64,000 nt of DNA from Caballeronia jiangsuensis (GCA_000648925.1 JFHF01000005.1:62001-126000), one strand, 5' to 3'. Counted from the stretch's first letter, positions 37,021 through 50,465 are shown. Notes: generated from the letters alone by a model not told the origin. A program made the numbers and translations.

Positions 37021-37053
37021 TTCGTCGTTTCGTGATTTCGAATGCCGTGAGGC

Positions 37054-38784
37054 TCAGGCCGTCCTGGTTTCGGCGAGCTTCAGTTCGTCGATCATGCGCG
37101 CGCGCATCACGAACTTTTGCGCCTTGCCGGTGACGGTCATCGGCAATTCGTCGACGAAGCGGATATAGCGCGGAATCTTGTAATGCGCGATCTGCCCTTT
37201 GCAGAAGTCGCGAATCTCGTCCTCGCTCGCTTGTTCGCCGGGACGCACGACGATCCACGCGCACACTTCCTCGCCGTACTTCTGATCCGGCACGCCGAAC
37301 ACCTGCACCGACTGGACCTTCGGATGGCGGAACAGGAATTCCTCGATCTCGCGCGGATAGACGTTCTCGCCGCCGCGAATCAGCATGTCCTTGAGGCGTC
37401 CGACGATGTTGCAATAGCCTTCGTCGTCGAGCGTCGCGAGGTCGCCGGTGTGCATCCAGCCGTCGACGATCGCTTCGCGCGTCTTGGATTCGTCGGCCCA
37501 GTAGCCCTTCATCACCGAGTAGCCGCGCGTGCAGAGCTCGCCGGTCTCGCCGACGGGCACGATGTTGCCCGATGGATCGACGATCTTCACCTCGAGATGC
37601 GGCTGAATGCGTCCGACGGTCGTCGTGCGTTTGTCGAGCGGATCGGTGGTCGAACTCTGGAACGACACCGGGCTCGTCTCGGTCATGCCGTACGCGATCG
37701 TGATCTCGCTCAGATGCATCGTCGAAACCACGCGTTTCATCGTTTCGATCGGGCACGGCGACCCTGCCATGATGCCCGTGCGCAGACGGCTCAGCTCGTA
37801 CTTCGCGAAATCGGGATGATCGAGTTCCGCGATGAACATCGTCGGTACGCCGTGCAGCGCGGTGCATTTTTCGTCGTGGACCGCGGCGAGCGTCGCGGCG
37901 GGGTCGAACGCTTCGCCCGGAAATACCATCGTGCAGCCGGTCGACACGCACGCGAGCACCGCCAGCACCATGCCGAAGCAGTGATAGAGCGGCACCGGAA
38001 TGCAGAGCGAATCCTGCTCGGTGAGGCGCATCGCCATCGCGATATAGCGCGCGTTGTTGACGATGTTCCGATGCGTGAGCGTCGCGCCCTTCGGATTGCC
38101 CGTTGTGCCGCTCGTGAACTGGATGTTGATCGCGTCGTCCGGACCCAGCTTCGCTTCGAGCGCGTCGAGCTTCGCTGCGTCGAGGTGGTCGGCGCCAGTG
38201 CGCATCACATCGTCGAAGTTGAGCATGCCGGGCGTCTTGCCGTCGCCCATGCGAATGACAGCGCGCAGTTCCGGTAGCTTCGCGGCGTCGAGCGCGTTCG
38301 GCGCGGCGTGGGCGAGTTCAGGCGCGAGCGACTGCAACATCTCCAGATACTTCGATGACTTGAACTGCTCCGCCGCGATGATCGCCTTGCAGCCGACCTT
38401 GTTGAGCGCATATTCGAGTTCGGCCAGCCGGTACGCCGGGTTGATGTTGACCAGCACCGCGCCCATGCGCGCGGTGGCGAATTGCGTGAGCAGCCATTCC
38501 GCGCGATTCGGCGACCAGATGCCGACGCGATCGCCCGCCTGAACGCCAAGCGCGAGCAGTCCGCTCGCGAGCACGTCGACCTGGTTCGCGAACTCGCGCC
38601 AGGTCCATCGGATGTTCTGCTCGCGGAAGACCACGGCAGGTCGTTCAGGAAAGCGGTTCACGGTTTCGAGAAGAAAACGTGAGACGGTTGCGTCGCTCAG
38701 AGCGATGTCGGTCGCGCCGCGAACATGGGAAATGCCGTCGCGCGGTTTGATCTGCGCGCCGGTCTGCGTCTGTTCAGTTGCCAT
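37054..38784 (-). CDS. AMP-forming acyl-CoA synthetase (fatty-acid/acyl-CoA ligase)
   Basis: Activates a carboxylic acid to acyl-AMP and then acyl-CoA. The 576-residue ANL-family enzyme has the P-loop [20 protein letters not shown] (about 196-215), the adenine-binding [37 protein letters not shown] (hinge Asp and Arg) and the C-terminal lysine in [14 protein letters not shown]. The sequence resembles medium/long-chain fatty acyl-CoA ligases of Proteobacteria. It is a single gene with its own probable terminator. The chain-length preference cannot be read from sequence. Confidence 0.92.
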   Translation of the reverse strand: MATEQTQTGAQIKPRDGISHVRGATDIALSDATVSRFLLETVNRFPERPAVVFREQNIRWTWREFANQVDVLASGLLALGVQAGDRVGIWSPNRAEWLLTQFATARMGAVLVNINPAYRLAELEYALNKVGCKAIIAAEQFKSSKYLEMLQSLAPELAHAAPNALDAAKLPELRAVIRMGDGKTPGMLNFDDVMRTGADHLDAAKLDALEAKLGPDDAINIQFTSGTTGNPKGATLTHRNIVNNARYIAMAMRLTEQDSLCIPVPLYHCFGMVLAVLACVSTGCTMVFPGEAFDPAATLAAVHDEKCTALHGVPTMFIAELDHPDFAKYELSRLRTGIMAGSPCPIETMKRVVSTMHLSEITIAYGMTETSPVSFQSSTTDPLDKRTTTVGRIQPHLEVKIVDPSGNIVPVGETGELCTRGYSVMKGYWADESKTREAIVDGWMHTGDLATLDDEGYCNIVGRLKDMLIRGGENVYPREIEEFLFRHPKVQSVQVFGVPDQKYGEEVCAWIVVRPGEQASEDEIRDFCKGQIAHYKIPRYIRFVDELPMTVTGKAQKFVMRARMIDELKLAETRTA

Positions 38785-38999
38785 CGATGGTCTCCGCCAA
38801 TATGTGTCGCCGCCCGATGAAGGCTAATTGGAGGCTATTGTGCATCGCAAAGACGCGCGCGGGCATTGAGTGTTTCCCCGCAACGATGTTCTGACGCGAT
38901 CGACTAAAACGCAACCGAATCAATGCGTTACGCAGACTCTGCCATCGATACACACAACCGATATGCACTAATGCCTGCGCGGTTTGCCGATTTGGAGCA

Positions 39000-39027
39000 T
39001 AAAAAAAGCAGCCCGAAGGCTGCTTTC
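39000..39027 (-). terminator. terminator of the atp operon
   Basis: On the minus strand, 35 bp beyond the atpC stop, GCAGCC-TTCG-GGCTGC (a UUCG-capped 6-7-bp stem) is followed by seven T. This is a classical strong intrinsic terminator. Confidence 0.92.
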
Positions 39028-39061
39028 TTTGAACTGCTGAACGCCGCTTGGCGCGTCACGC

Positions 39062-39487
39062 TTAGTGCTTCGCGTGCGCCTTGCGCAGACGCTGGATCGC
39101 CGCGAGTTGAGCCGTCGCGTACGCGAGTTCCGCTTGCGCGGTCGCGTACTCGAGTTCCGAGGTGTTGTTTTGAATCGCTTCCTCGGCACGCTTCTTCGCC
39201 TGCTCTGCCTTCGCTTCGTCGAGATCGGCGCCACGGATGGCGGTATCGGCGAGTACGGTCACGATGCCCGGCTGGATTTCGAGAATCCCGCCTGCAACGA
39301 ACACGAACTCTTCCGAGCCGTCTTCCGCCTCGATGCGCACCGCGCCCGGACGAATGCGCGTGATGAGCGGCGTGTGGCCGGGCAGAATGCCCAGTTCACC
39401 TGCTTCGCCCGGCAGCGCGACGAACTTCGCCTGGCCCGAGAAGATCTGCTCTTCCGCGCTGACGACGTCTACCTTGATGGTTGCCAT
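39062..39487 (-). CDS. atpC: F1 ATP synthase epsilon subunit
   Basis: Central-stalk subunit that couples rotation to F1 and inhibits ATP hydrolysis. The 141-residue product has the N-terminal beta sandwich ([40 protein letters not shown]) and the C-terminal helical hairpin from about residue 87 onward ([19 protein letters not shown]...). Last gene of the operon, 75 bp after atpD, followed by the operon terminator. Confidence 0.97.
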   Translation of the reverse strand: MATIKVDVVSAEEQIFSGQAKFVALPGEAGELGILPGHTPLITRIRPGAVRIEAEDGSEEFVFVAGGILEIQPGIVTVLADTAIRGADLDEAKAEQAKKRAEEAIQNNTSELEYATAQAELAYATAQLAAIQRLRKAHAKH

Positions 39488-39562
39488 TTATGTCGACTCC
39501 TGGATTGAGTGTAGTTCGCGGACGTCAGCCGTCAGACCGACGCCCTTGTAGACACCCAATCT

Positions 39563-40984
<1,422 letters not shown>

Positions 40985-41001
40985 TCACGCGGTCAGCAAA
41001 A

Positions 41002-41886
41002 TCAGACCGCTGCGGCGCCGCCGACGATTTCCGACAATTCTTTCGTAATCGCGGCCTGGCGGCTCTTGTTGTAGACGAGCTGCAGTTCGTTGATCACGGT
41101 CTTCGCGTTGTCCGACGCGGCTTTCATCGCGACCATGCGCGCCGATTGCTCCGACGCCATGTTTTCCGCGACTGCCTGATACACGAGCGCTTCGACGTAG
41201 CGCACGAGCAACTCGTCCACCACGGTTTGCGCGTCCGGCTCGTAGATGTAATCCCACGAGGTCTTCGGCGTGTCGCCGTCTTCGTTCTTCGCGTCGAGAT
41301 CGTCCACCGACAACGGCAGCAGCTGCTCGATCACCGCTTCCTGCTTCATCGTGTTGATGAAGCGCGTGTACGCCAGGTACACCGCGTTGATCTTGCCTTC
41401 CGAATACAGGTCGAGCTGCACCTTGATCGCGCCGATCAGCTTTTCCAGATGCGGCGTGTCGCCCAGTTGCGTGACTTGCGACACGACACTGGCCTTCAGG
41501 CGATTCAGGAACCCGAGACCCTTGCTGCCGATCGCCGACGCCTCGATCTTGACACCGCTCTGATCGAGTTCCTTGATCTTGAGCAGCGACGCACGCAGGA
41601 CGTTCGTGTTCATGCCGCCGCACAGACCCTTGTCGGTCGTGACGAGGATCAGGCCGGCCGTCTTCACGCCCTTGTTCTCGACCATGAACGGGTGGCGATA
41701 CTCAGGGTTCGCCTTGCTCATGTGCGATGCGATTGCGCGGACCTTGTCGGCATACGGACGGGCGGAACGCATACGCTCCTGGGCGCGGCGCATCTTGGAT
41801 GCGGCGACCATTTCCATCGCTTTCGTGATCTTGCGCGTGTTTTGCACGCTCTTGATCTTGCCGCGAATTTCCTTCATTCCAGCCAT
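41002..41886 (-). CDS. atpG: F1 ATP synthase gamma subunit
   Basis: Asymmetric rotor shaft inside the alpha/beta hexamer. The 294-residue product starts [32 protein letters not shown], the conserved N-terminal helix, and ends with [15 protein letters not shown] in the conserved C-terminal helix. It contains an insertion around 195-215 ([18 protein letters not shown]) often seen in betaproteobacteria. It lies between atpA and atpD. Confidence 0.97.
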   Translation of the reverse strand: MAGMKEIRGKIKSVQNTRKITKAMEMVAASKMRRAQERMRSARPYADKVRAIASHMSKANPEYRHPFMVENKGVKTAGLILVTTDKGLCGGMNTNVLRASLLKIKELDQSGVKIEASAIGSKGLGFLNRLKASVVSQVTQLGDTPHLEKLIGAIKVQLDLYSEGKINAVYLAYTRFINTMKQEAVIEQLLPLSVDDLDAKNEDGDTPKTSWDYIYEPDAQTVVDELLVRYVEALVYQAVAENMASEQSARMVAMKAASDNAKTVINELQLVYNKSRQAAITKELSEIVGGAAAV

Positions 41887-41950
41887 TGCTTACTCCTTGA
41901 TCGAAGCCGCGCGACGTTCAACGACATCGCGCGTTGCTCCTCAGTCCCGA

Positions 41951-43492
41951 TCAATAAGCGCCCGACTTCTTGAAGTCCTTCAGCGCGGCATGCAGTGCGC
42001 CTTCGTCGTCCTTCGACAAGTCTTTGTTGTCTTCGATGCGCTTAATCAGATCGGCGTGGCTGGTCTTCAGGAATTCGCGCATGCCCTTTTCGAACGGCAG
42101 AACTTGCGAGACTTCGAGATCGTCCAGATAGCCATTGTTGGCAGCGAACAGCGCGACAGCCAGTTCCCACACCTGCAGCGGCTGATACTGCGGCTGCTTC
42201 AGCAGTTCCGTCACGCGGCGACCGCGTTCGAGCTGCTTGCGGGTGGCTTCGTCGAGGTCCGATGCGAACTGCGCGAACGCAGCCAGCTCACGATACTGCG
42301 CGAGGTCGGTACGGATACCGCCCGACAGCTTCTTGATGACCTTGGTCTGAGCCGCACCACCGACGCGCGACACCGACACGCCCGCGTTGATTGCGGGGCG
42401 GATACCGGCGTTGAACAGGTCGGTTTCGAGGAAGATCTGGCCGTCGGTAATCGAGATCACGTTCGTCGGAACGAACGCGGTCACGTCGCCGGCTTGCGTT
42501 TCGATGACGGGCAATGCCGTCAGCGAGCCGCTCTTGCCCTTGACTTCGCCGTTGGTGAACTTCTCGACGTACTCTTCCGAGACGCGCGCAGCACGCTCGA
42601 GCAGACGCGAGTGCAGATAGAACACGTCACCCGGATACGCTTCACGACCCGGCGGGCGGCGCAGCAGCAGCGAAATCTGGCGATACGCCCATGCTTGCTT
42701 GGTCAAATCGTCATAGACGATCAGCGCATCTTGGCCGCGATCGCGGAAGTATTCGCCCATCGTGCAGCCGGCGTACGGCGCGAGGTATTGCATCGCGGCC
42801 GATTCCGAAGCCGAAGCCGCCACGACGATGGTGTACGCCATCGCGCCGGTTTCTTCGAGCTTGCGCACCACGTTCATGATCGACGAAGCCTTCTGGCCGA
42901 TCGCGACGTAGATACAGATGAGGTCCTTGCCCTTCTGGTTGATGATCGCGTCGACGGCCACCGCGGTCTTGCCGCACTGACGGTCGCCGATGATCAGCTC
43001 ACGCTGGCCACGGCCGATCGGCACCATCGAGTCGATCGACTTCAGACCCGTTTGCACCGGCTGCGACACCGACTTACGCCAGATCACGCCCGGAGCGATC
43101 TTTTCGATTGCGTCCGTAGCTTTCGCGTTGATCGGGCCTTTACCGTCGATCGGGTTGCCGAGCGCATCGACCACGCGGCCGATGAGTTCCGGACCGACCG
43201 GCACTTCGAGAATGCGGCCCGTCGTCTTGACGATGTCGCCTTCCGAGATGTGCTCGTATTCACCGAGAATAACGGCGCCGACCGAGTCACGTTCGAGGTT
43301 CAGCGCGAGGCCGAAGGTGTTGCCCGGGAATTCGAGCATTTCGCCCTGCATCACGTCCGACAGGCCGTGGATACGCACGATACCGTCGGTCACGGAGATC
43401 ACGGTGCCCTGGTTGCGAACATCCGCGCTCGCTTCAAGGCCCTGGATCCGGCTCTTGATCAGCTCGCTGATCTCAGAGGGATTGAGTTGCAT
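41951..43492 (-). CDS. atpA: F1 ATP synthase alpha subunit
   Basis: Non-catalytic nucleotide-binding subunit of F1. The 513-residue product has the N-terminal [15 protein letters not shown], the P-loop region [63 protein letters not shown], and the visit-loop [10 protein letters not shown]. Length matches the family. It follows atpH by 57 bp. Confidence 0.98.
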   Translation of the reverse strand: MQLNPSEISELIKSRIQGLEASADVRNQGTVISVTDGIVRIHGLSDVMQGEMLEFPGNTFGLALNLERDSVGAVILGEYEHISEGDIVKTTGRILEVPVGPELIGRVVDALGNPIDGKGPINAKATDAIEKIAPGVIWRKSVSQPVQTGLKSIDSMVPIGRGQRELIIGDRQCGKTAVAVDAIINQKGKDLICIYVAIGQKASSIMNVVRKLEETGAMAYTIVVAASASESAAMQYLAPYAGCTMGEYFRDRGQDALIVYDDLTKQAWAYRQISLLLRRPPGREAYPGDVFYLHSRLLERAARVSEEYVEKFTNGEVKGKSGSLTALPVIETQAGDVTAFVPTNVISITDGQIFLETDLFNAGIRPAINAGVSVSRVGGAAQTKVIKKLSGGIRTDLAQYRELAAFAQFASDLDEATRKQLERGRRVTELLKQPQYQPLQVWELAVALFAANNGYLDDLEVSQVLPFEKGMREFLKTSHADLIKRIEDNKDLSKDDEGALHAALKDFKKSGAY

Positions 43493-43549
43493 TATTCGCT
43501 CCTGATAGTCAATTCTGTTGCGTGCCAGCTTTCAGACACGGTCGATCGC

Positions 43550-44092
43550 TTAAGCGGTCAGAGCCGTCTGCATGCTGGCGAGGCGCGCGCGGACCGAGGT
43601 ATCGAGCACTTCGTCGCCAACCGTCACGCGAACGCCGCCGATCAGCGACTGATCGATTTCGACGATCGGCTTCAGCTTGCGCTGGAACTTGCGTTCGAGG
43701 CTTGCAACGAGGTCGTTCAACTGTTCGCCTTCGAGGGGGAACGCGCTCACGATGTGAGCATCGGCAGCACCTTCACGGGCGTTCTTCAGCTCGTCGAACT
43801 GGACGGCGATTTCCGGCAGCAGCGACAGGCGATGGTTCTCGACCAGCATGCCGACGAAGTTCTTCGCCTGAGCATTGCCTTGTGCCAGCGGCGACTTCAC
43901 TGCGGCGAGCAGGAGATCGGCGATCTGTTGCCGGTTTACCTTCGGGCTCGAAGCGACCGATTCCACTTCGGGCAGACGCGCAACCTGTGCCAGCTCCTCG
44001 ACGAAGGTGGACCAGCCCGCGAGATCGCCGGTTTCGGCTACGCGGAACAGCGCTTCTGCGTAAGGACGAGCGATGGTTGCAAGTTCGGCCAT
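43550..44092 (-). CDS. atpH: F1 ATP synthase delta subunit
   Basis: Links the peripheral b-subunit stalk to the top of F1. The 180-residue product has the helical N-terminal domain ([21 protein letters not shown]) and the C-terminal segment [34 protein letters not shown], which is the typical delta signature. Separated from atpF by only 2 bp, so probably translationally coupled. Confidence 0.97.
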   Translation of the reverse strand: MAELATIARPYAEALFRVAETGDLAGWSTFVEELAQVARLPEVESVASSPKVNRQQIADLLLAAVKSPLAQGNAQAKNFVGMLVENHRLSLLPEIAVQFDELKNAREGAADAHIVSAFPLEGEQLNDLVASLERKFQRKLKPIVEIDQSLIGGVRVTVGDEVLDTSVRARLASMQTALTA

Positions 44093-44094
44093 GA

Positions 44095-44565
44095 TCAGAG
44101 CTCGGTTTTGAGTTGATTCAGCAGATCGGCGTGAGCTTTCTGATCGACTTCGCGCTTCAGAATTTGCTCGGCGCCCTTGACGGCCAGAGCCGCGACTTCG
44201 GCACGCAGCGTTTCGCGCGCCTTCACGACTTGCTGGTCTGCGTCAGCCTTGGCTTGCGCGACGATGCGCGCGGCTTCGGCCTGAGCGTTGGCCTTGATTT
44301 CTTCTGCGACTGCGGCGGCGCGCTTTTCGGCATCGGCGATGCGCTGCTGGCCGTCGTTACGCGCTTGCGCGAGTTCCTGGTCGACGCGCTTGTGCGCCGC
44401 TTCGAGTTCCGCTTTGCCCTTGTCGGCGGCGGCGAGGCCGTCGGCAATCTTTTTCGAGCGCTCGTCGAGGGCGTTGATCAACGGCGGCCACACGAACTTC
44501 ATCGTGAACCACGCGAGGATCAGAAACACGACCATTTGCGCAAACAGGGTTGCGTTGAGATTCAC
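44095..44565 (-). CDS. atpF: Fo ATP synthase b subunit
   Basis: Peripheral stalk subunit: one N-terminal membrane helix (about 5-25, [20 protein letters not shown]) and a long charged coiled coil (about 35-150, rich in [19 protein letters not shown] heptads). 156 residues, the usual length. It starts with GTG at 44565, with AAGGAA six bases upstream. A terminator-like hairpin lies in the 133-bp gap before it. Confidence 0.97.
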   Translation of the reverse strand: MNLNATLFAQMVVFLILAWFTMKFVWPPLINALDERSKKIADGLAAADKGKAELEAAHKRVDQELAQARNDGQQRIADAEKRAAAVAEEIKANAQAEAARIVAQAKADADQQVVKARETLRAEVAALAVKGAEQILKREVDQKAHADLLNQLKTEL

Positions 44566-44606
44566 GGTGTTTCCTTAAACGTTGCTTGATCGGAGGTGAA
44601 ACGGTT

Positions 44607-44645
44607 AAAAGGCGCTCATCGGCTTGTTGAGCTCGATCAGCGCCT
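44607..44645 (-). promoter_or_regulatory. terminator-like hairpin between atpE and atpF
   Basis: On the coding (minus) strand a 12-bp stem with one mismatch (44634-44645 with 44610-44622) is followed by TTTT (44610-44607). It stands inside the operon, after the gene for the most abundant subunit (c). It may act as a leaky terminator or an RNA stabiliser that raises atpE mRNA relative to the downstream genes. The structure is seen; the effect is inferred. Confidence 0.6.
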
Positions 44646-44698
44646 CATCCGTTCCGTTCAGGCGTCTTTAAAAGTCAGACGCACAGTTCCGAGGAACC

Positions 44699-45909
<1,211 letters not shown>

Positions 45910-46086
45910 ATCGTTAAAGCCACCCAAATTGTCAAAAATCTTTCGCCGCCTGTCGCTTCCGAGCCGCCGCTTCGCTGAGCGGCTCCGGATCGAGAGGCCT
46001 GAGTGCGGAACAGGGTCCGCACGTATTCATATGTGATGCTACTTACATCCTGTGCTGCAGGCACTTACCTGGGACGTCAAGATTCG

Positions 46087-46611
46087 TCACCGTAGCGCCA
46101 TTGCAACCCAGTAAGTCTTCAGAGCGACGATGTACGTGACGAGCAGCGGCAACCACAACGCGCTCTTGTACCAGTACGCGACCGCCACGAACATGGCGAT
46201 CGTCGCTCCCATCTTGAGCGCCTCGCCGATCATCCAGCTCATGATCGTCTCCGCGCCGCTCTTCGCTCTCAGGCGCGCGGCGAACAAAGCGCTCGGCACC
46301 CAGCAGATTGCTCCCCCCAGAAATGCGGACAGCGCAGCATCACCCCGCGGCTTGTAGAACAGCCACCAAAGCAGCGTCGCACCCAGGGACAAAACCATTT
46401 GCGCTGCCACCACCTTAAACGGCGTGACACGCGATGGACGACTCACCTCGGGCCCAAACAGCTTCTGTGCCTGATCCCGCGTGAGCGGAACGATATTGTT
46501 ATCTTGCGCTTCGGCATCCCACGCGTCGGCAGACGAACTGCGCGGCTGATTTCCGGAGGCGTTCGCATCGCCGGTTGCGTGAGCGTTCGGCGCTCGATTT
46601 TCCTCTCGCAC
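46087..46611 (-). CDS. atpI: ATP synthase subunit I (AtpI)
   Basis: AtpI is a small membrane protein, first in many atp operons, that helps assembly of the c-ring or magnesium supply. Four hydrophobic helices span roughly residues 75-165 (AAQMVLSLGATLLWWLFYK, FLGGAICWVPSALFAARL, MGATIAMFVAVAYWY, LPLLVTYIVALKTYW). A polar N-terminal extension of about 60 residues precedes them. Start is uncertain: GTG 46611 has GAAGG nine bases upstream; a TTG at 46632 would add seven residues. The operon promoter should lie in 46633-46842. Confidence 0.9.
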   Translation of the reverse strand: MREENRAPNAHATGDANASGNQPRSSSADAWDAEAQDNNIVPLTRDQAQKLFGPEVSRPSRVTPFKVVAAQMVLSLGATLLWWLFYKPRGDAALSAFLGGAICWVPSALFAARLRAKSGAETIMSWMIGEALKMGATIAMFVAVAYWYKSALWLPLLVTYIVALKTYWVAMALR

Positions 46612-46842
46612 CGTCTTCAAACCTTCAACCAAGAGTCCGGAAAATCACCTTGCGCTTTCGCTGCGCTTTCGAGGTGGCCTAGCTGATAAATCCGGGCGAT
46701 TGTAAGCGATTGTTGTCGCGGATTCAATAGTTTAGGTGTGTCAAAAGCCAAGCGGACGAAGCTTAAAAATCAATCTCAAAAGCGAGACTTTTCTTGCAAT
46801 TGCAAGGAGATTCTCATTCGATGGCAGAGCCTTCGGTGAGCG

Positions 46843-47979
46843 TCAAACGAGCGCCCAACCGATGATCATTGCCACGATCCAGAATGGTATCGACACCATG
46901 TGAAATGGCATCCACATGCCTTTTTCACCCGACAATCGCACGGCAATGAGATTGGCCAGCGAGCCGATCGCCACGCCGAATCCCCCGACGCTGACACCGA
47001 ATGCGAGCGCGCGCCAGTCCTTAGTGAACTCCGCGAGCACGATGGCCGCGGGCACGTTGCTGATTGCTTGCGAGAGCACGGCGCCGGCCGCATACGCGCG
47101 CGCTGGCGTGCCGATTCCAACCTGGGCGATGGCTGCGTGAATCGACGGCAACGCGGCCGCGCTGCGCAGCACGATGAACATCATCACGAAGATGAGCAGC
47201 AACAGCCAGTCGATCCTGAACACGATCTCGCGACGCCACAGCAGAAAGACGATCGCGAGCGCGACAAGCGCCGGACCGACGTGATGCGCATCGGCGAGCG
47301 CGACGAACACAGCGAATGCAAGCACACTCACGCCGCACAACACGCGATCGACACGGTGCTCTTCGACATCGCCGGATAGATCGAGCGGTTTCGCGCGGAA
47401 CATCATGAACGTGACGACGCCGAGCAGCGCCATCAATGCGGCGCACAGCGGCAGCATCGCCCACACGAACGCGGGGAAGCCGACGCCGCCCGTCTGCCAT
47501 AGAAAGAGGTTCTGGGGGTTGCCGAGGGGCGTGAGAATCGAACCTGCGTTGACGGAGAGCGCGATCACGATGACGAGCCGCTTGATCGGCAACGGTGCGA
47601 GCTTGTGCAGCGACAATGTGAGCGGCACGACGGCAAAGAGCGCGACGTCGTTGGTCAGCACGGTCGAAAGTCCCGCAGCAAGCGCCACGAGCAGCAGCGC
47701 CAGGGTCCGCTCACCATGAATGTGATGCACGAGCCGATGCGCCGCCCACATCAGGAATCCTGATAATTCGATCGCCTTCGTCAGGATCAGGAGGCCGGCG
47801 AGCGTGAGCACCGTCTGCCAGTCGACGAGACCGGGCAGCGACATCCACGGACGCGGATGCGCGATCTGCAGCGCGACGAGCGCGAAGATGAGAATCGCGA
47901 GAACCGGCTCTTTCGAGACGGTCCTCCAAATGAGCGCGAGAAAGTCGGAACGCGTGCGCTTCGCGTTGAATTCGGACAA
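46843..47979 (-). CDS. ArsB/NhaD-type (ion transporter superfamily) permease
   Basis: A 378-residue inner-membrane transporter with 10-11 helices. Features of the ion-transporter (citrate/arsenite/Na+:H+) superfamily are the two re-entrant-type segments: GLSTVLTNDVALFAVVPLTL and SVNAGSILTPLGNPQNLFLW in the first half, and SQAISNVPAAIVLAEF with GSLANLIAVRLSG in the second. Paired N-D/N-P loop motifs like these bind the ion or anion. No arsenic or citrate genes are next to it, so the substrate is not assigned. It ends the parA-parB side of the cluster, 12 bp after parB on the same strand, and may be co-transcribed with it. Confidence 0.85.
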   Translation of the reverse strand: MSEFNAKRTRSDFLALIWRTVSKEPVLAILIFALVALQIAHPRPWMSLPGLVDWQTVLTLAGLLILTKAIELSGFLMWAAHRLVHHIHGERTLALLLVALAAGLSTVLTNDVALFAVVPLTLSLHKLAPLPIKRLVIVIALSVNAGSILTPLGNPQNLFLWQTGGVGFPAFVWAMLPLCAALMALLGVVTFMMFRAKPLDLSGDVEEHRVDRVLCGVSVLAFAVFVALADAHHVGPALVALAIVFLLWRREIVFRIDWLLLLIFVMMFIVLRSAAALPSIHAAIAQVGIGTPARAYAAGAVLSQAISNVPAAIVLAEFTKDWRALAFGVSVGGFGVAIGSLANLIAVRLSGEKGMWMPFHMVSIPFWIVAMIIGWALV

Positions 47980-47990
47980 GATCCGCGCGA

Positions 47991-48893
47991 TCAGTTGGCG
48001 GGAGTCGGCGCTTCGATACTGCCGCGCAACTTGGTGAGGATGCCTTCGAGCGAGTCCAGATTGCCGAAATCGATCGTGACTTTGCCGCGCCCTCTTCCGC
48101 CCAATTTGATCTTCACGTTCGCGGAAAGCAGATCGGACAACTCTTCTTCGAGACGACGCGTATCACGTCCGCCGTCGTTTGCGGCGCGTGCTTTTGTCGC
48201 AGGTGCTTCCTTTGTGGTGGCCGCCACCAAGCGTTCGGTTTCACGAACCGACAAGCGGCGATTGACGACGTGATTGGCAAGCTGAATCTGTGTCGCCGCA
48301 TCGACCGCGAGCAGCGCGCGCGCGTGGCCCATGTCGAGATCGCCGGCGAGGAGCATGGTCTGAACGGGCGACGCCAGGTTCAGCAGACGCAGCAGATTCG
48401 ACACCGCGCTGCGCGAGCGCCCGACCGCTTCGGCCGCCTGTTCGTGAGTAAAGCGGAATTCGTCGAGCAGACGCTGGATGCCCTGCGCCTCTTCCAGCGG
48501 GTTGAGGTCCTCGCGCTGAATGTTCTCGATCAGCGCCATCGCCGCGGCGGCTTGATCTGGCACGTTTTTCACGAGCACCGGAACTTCGTCGAGTCCCGCA
48601 AGGCGCGCGGCACGGAAACGTCGCTCGCCCGCGATGATTTCATAGCGATCGTCGCCGATGGAGCGCACGAGAATCGGCTGCATCAGGCCCTGCGCGCGAA
48701 TGCTAGCCGCGAGTTCCTGAAGCGCGCCCTCGTCCATCCGCGTGCGCGGCTGGTACTTGCCGGCCTGCATCTTATCGAGCGACAACACCGAGGGCGCGCC
48801 CTCGCCGCGCACGGCTTCCGTAATGTCGACGCTGCCGCCGAGCAATGCATCCAGGCCTCGGCCTAGACCTTTTTTCTTCATCACAGCGCTCAT
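47991..48893 (-). CDS. parB: chromosome partitioning protein ParB (CTPase clamp)
   Basis: Binds parS, then slides on DNA as a CTP-gated clamp and recruits ParA and SMC. The 300-residue product starts MSAVMKKKGLGRGLDALLGG, the ParA-interacting tail typical of chromosomal ParB. It has the CTP-binding motifs IAGERRFRAARLAG and ENIQREDLNPLEEAQG, a helix-turn-helix around GRSRSAVSNLLRLLNL, and a C-terminal dimer domain ending KLRGSIEAPTPAN. ATG 48893 follows GGAGGA. Two perfect parS sites lie 2.1 and 3.6 kb upstream. Confidence 0.97.
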   Translation of the reverse strand: MSAVMKKKGLGRGLDALLGGSVDITEAVRGEGAPSVLSLDKMQAGKYQPRTRMDEGALQELAASIRAQGLMQPILVRSIGDDRYEIIAGERRFRAARLAGLDEVPVLVKNVPDQAAAAMALIENIQREDLNPLEEAQGIQRLLDEFRFTHEQAAEAVGRSRSAVSNLLRLLNLASPVQTMLLAGDLDMGHARALLAVDAATQIQLANHVVNRRLSVRETERLVAATTKEAPATKARAANDGGRDTRRLEEELSDLLSANVKIKLGGRGRGKVTIDFGNLDSLEGILTKLRGSIEAPTPAN

Positions 48894-48939
48894 TTCGGTT
48901 CCTCCGTCAGCGTTCTCTGTCGCATCGAATGGGTTTTGC

Positions 48940-49719
48940 TTAGGTGACGTTGAGCGCGCGCACACGCTCGATCATTTCCGTGCCGAACTGGATATACGCC
49001 TGCGCACCGCGCGACGACTTGTCGAAGACGACGCCGGGCAGTCCGTAGCTCGGCGCTTCGGCGAGGCGCACATTGCGCGGGATCACAACGTCGAACAACT
49101 TGCTGCCAAAGTGTTCCTTCAATTGGTCCGACACTTGTTGCTGCAACGTAATTCGGGGATCGAACATCACGCGCAGCAGGCCGATGACCTTCAGATCGCG
49201 ATTCAGATTCGCGTGCACCTGCTTGATGGTGTTTACGAGATCCGACAACCCCTCTAGCGCGAAATATTCACACTGCATGGGGATCACGACGCCGTGCGCA
49301 GCGCAGAGCGCGTTCAACGTCAACAGTGAGAGCGCCGGTGGGCAATCGATCAGCACAAAGTCATAGTCATCGACTACCTCGGCGATCGCGGCCCGAAGGA
49401 TGCCCTCGCGATTCTCCATCTGCACGAGTTCTACTTCGGCGCCCGCCAGTTCGCGGTTTGCCGGCAATACGTCGTAGCCGACGGCCTCCGGACGCGTGCG
49501 CGCCTCGCGCAGCGTGACGCCATCGACAAGCACCTCATAGACTGTGTTCTCGCACGCGGCCTTGTTGATGCCGCTGCCCATGGTCGCGTTGCCTTGCGGG
49601 TCGAGGTCGATCAGCAGCACGCGCTGGTCGAGCCCTGCGAGGCTGGCCGCGAGATTGACCGCTGTCGTGGTCTTTCCAACGCCGCCCTTCTGATTTGCGA
49701 CGCAGAAGATTTTTGCCAT
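48940..49719 (-). CDS. parA: chromosome partitioning ATPase ParA (Soj-type)
   Basis: A DNA-binding ATPase that forms a gradient on the nucleoid and moves ParB-parS complexes. The 259-residue product starts MAKIFCVANQKGGVGKTTTAVNLAASLA with the deviant Walker A motif (KGGVGKTT), then LLIDLDPQGNATMGSGI and DFVLIDCPPALSLLTLNAL. It is the short form without an N-terminal DNA-binding domain, as expected for a chromosomal ParA. It lies 46 bp upstream of parB and is preceded by mnmG-rsmG, the classical origin-proximal order. Confidence 0.98.
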   Translation of the reverse strand: MAKIFCVANQKGGVGKTTTAVNLAASLAGLDQRVLLIDLDPQGNATMGSGINKAACENTVYEVLVDGVTLREARTRPEAVGYDVLPANRELAGAEVELVQMENREGILRAAIAEVVDDYDFVLIDCPPALSLLTLNALCAAHGVVIPMQCEYFALEGLSDLVNTIKQVHANLNRDLKVIGLLRVMFDPRITLQQQVSDQLKEHFGSKLFDVVIPRNVRLAEAPSYGLPGVVFDKSSRGAQAYIQFGTEMIERVRALNVT

Positions 49720-49799
49720 CGTTTAGTGTCCTCGTTTTTCGCTGTCAGAAGATCAGCGTGCCTGGCTGGAATGCTGGATGGAACCTGTACGACGGACCG

Positions 49800-50465
49800 T
49801 CAAGCTGGCTCGACGGCAATCTCGACGAGGTGTCGCTCCGCGTCGAGCATAGGAACATTCAATCGCTCGATGCCGAGCACTTTCGCGCCCTCCGGCACAC
49901 GCGCGGCCTCTGCTTCGGGCCTGACGCCCTTCATCGCCAAAATTCGCCCATTGTCGGCAACCAGGTGACGCGCAAGTGTAACGAAATCGGAGAGCTCTGC
50001 GAATGCACGCGACACGATTAAATCGAATTTTCCCGGGACTTCGACTCCCGGACGTAAACTTTCGACGCGGCCAGTCACAACCGATAGATTGTTCAGACCC
50101 AATTGCACCTTAGCCTGCGACTGAAACGCGGTTTTCTTATGAACGATGTCGTTGAGCGTGACGTGCAATTCCGGCAGCGCGATCGCCAGTACGATGCCAG
50201 GTAAACCGCCGCCCGACCCGACGTCCAGCGCAGTCGCCGGCTTGCGCGCGGACACCGCCCGAACGATCGCGAGCGAATCCAGGATGTGCTGAATCAGCAT
50301 CTGCTGCGGATCGCGGATCGCCGTCAGGTTGTAGACGGAATTCCACCTGCCGAGCAGCGCGACGTAATCGAGGAGCTTCTGAATTTGCGAGGGCGATAGC
50401 GCAAGATCGAGTTCGGCGACGCCCTTCTCAAGCGTCGTCGCCAAGGATGGATTGCGCTCCGTCAT
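49800..50465 (-). CDS. rsmG: 16S rRNA (guanine527-N7)-methyltransferase RsmG (GidB)
   Basis: SAM-dependent enzyme that methylates G527 of 16S rRNA; its loss gives low-level streptomycin resistance in other bacteria. The 221-residue product has the Rossmann SAM-binding motif [17 protein letters not shown] (about 77-93) and the family segment [16 protein letters not shown]. Its start codon overlaps the mnmG stop by 4 bp (ATGA), so the two are translationally coupled. parA follows after 80 bp. Confidence 0.96.
   Translation of the reverse strand: MTERNPSLATTLEKGVAELDLALSPSQIQKLLDYVALLGRWNSVYNLTAIRDPQQMLIQHILDSLAIVRAVSARKPATALDVGSGGGLPGIVLAIALPELHVTLNDIVHKKTAFQSQAKVQLGLNNLSVVTGRVESLRPGVEVPGKFDLIVSRAFAELSDFVTLARHLVADNGRILAMKGVRPEAEAARVPEGAKVLGIERLNVPMLDAERHLVEIAVEPA

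Larger units (their letters stand above)
36436..37053. other. long intergenic region between the esterase and the acyl-CoA ligase genes
   Basis: About 620 bp with no convincing gene, AT-richer in its left half. It contains the esterase promoter, a TGAAAC-G-GTTTCA palindrome (36729-36741), an orphan rightward terminator (36911-36936) and the probable terminator of the acyl-CoA ligase gene (37001-37020). The rightward terminator has no annotated gene in front of it, so part of 36750-36936 may be a small RNA. Confidence 0.6.

Noticed and set aside
46821..46865. 14-codon frame with AAGGAG upstream, overlapping the end of the permease gene
   Set aside because: Too short, on the opposite strand to all local transcription and overlapping a coding end; likely chance.
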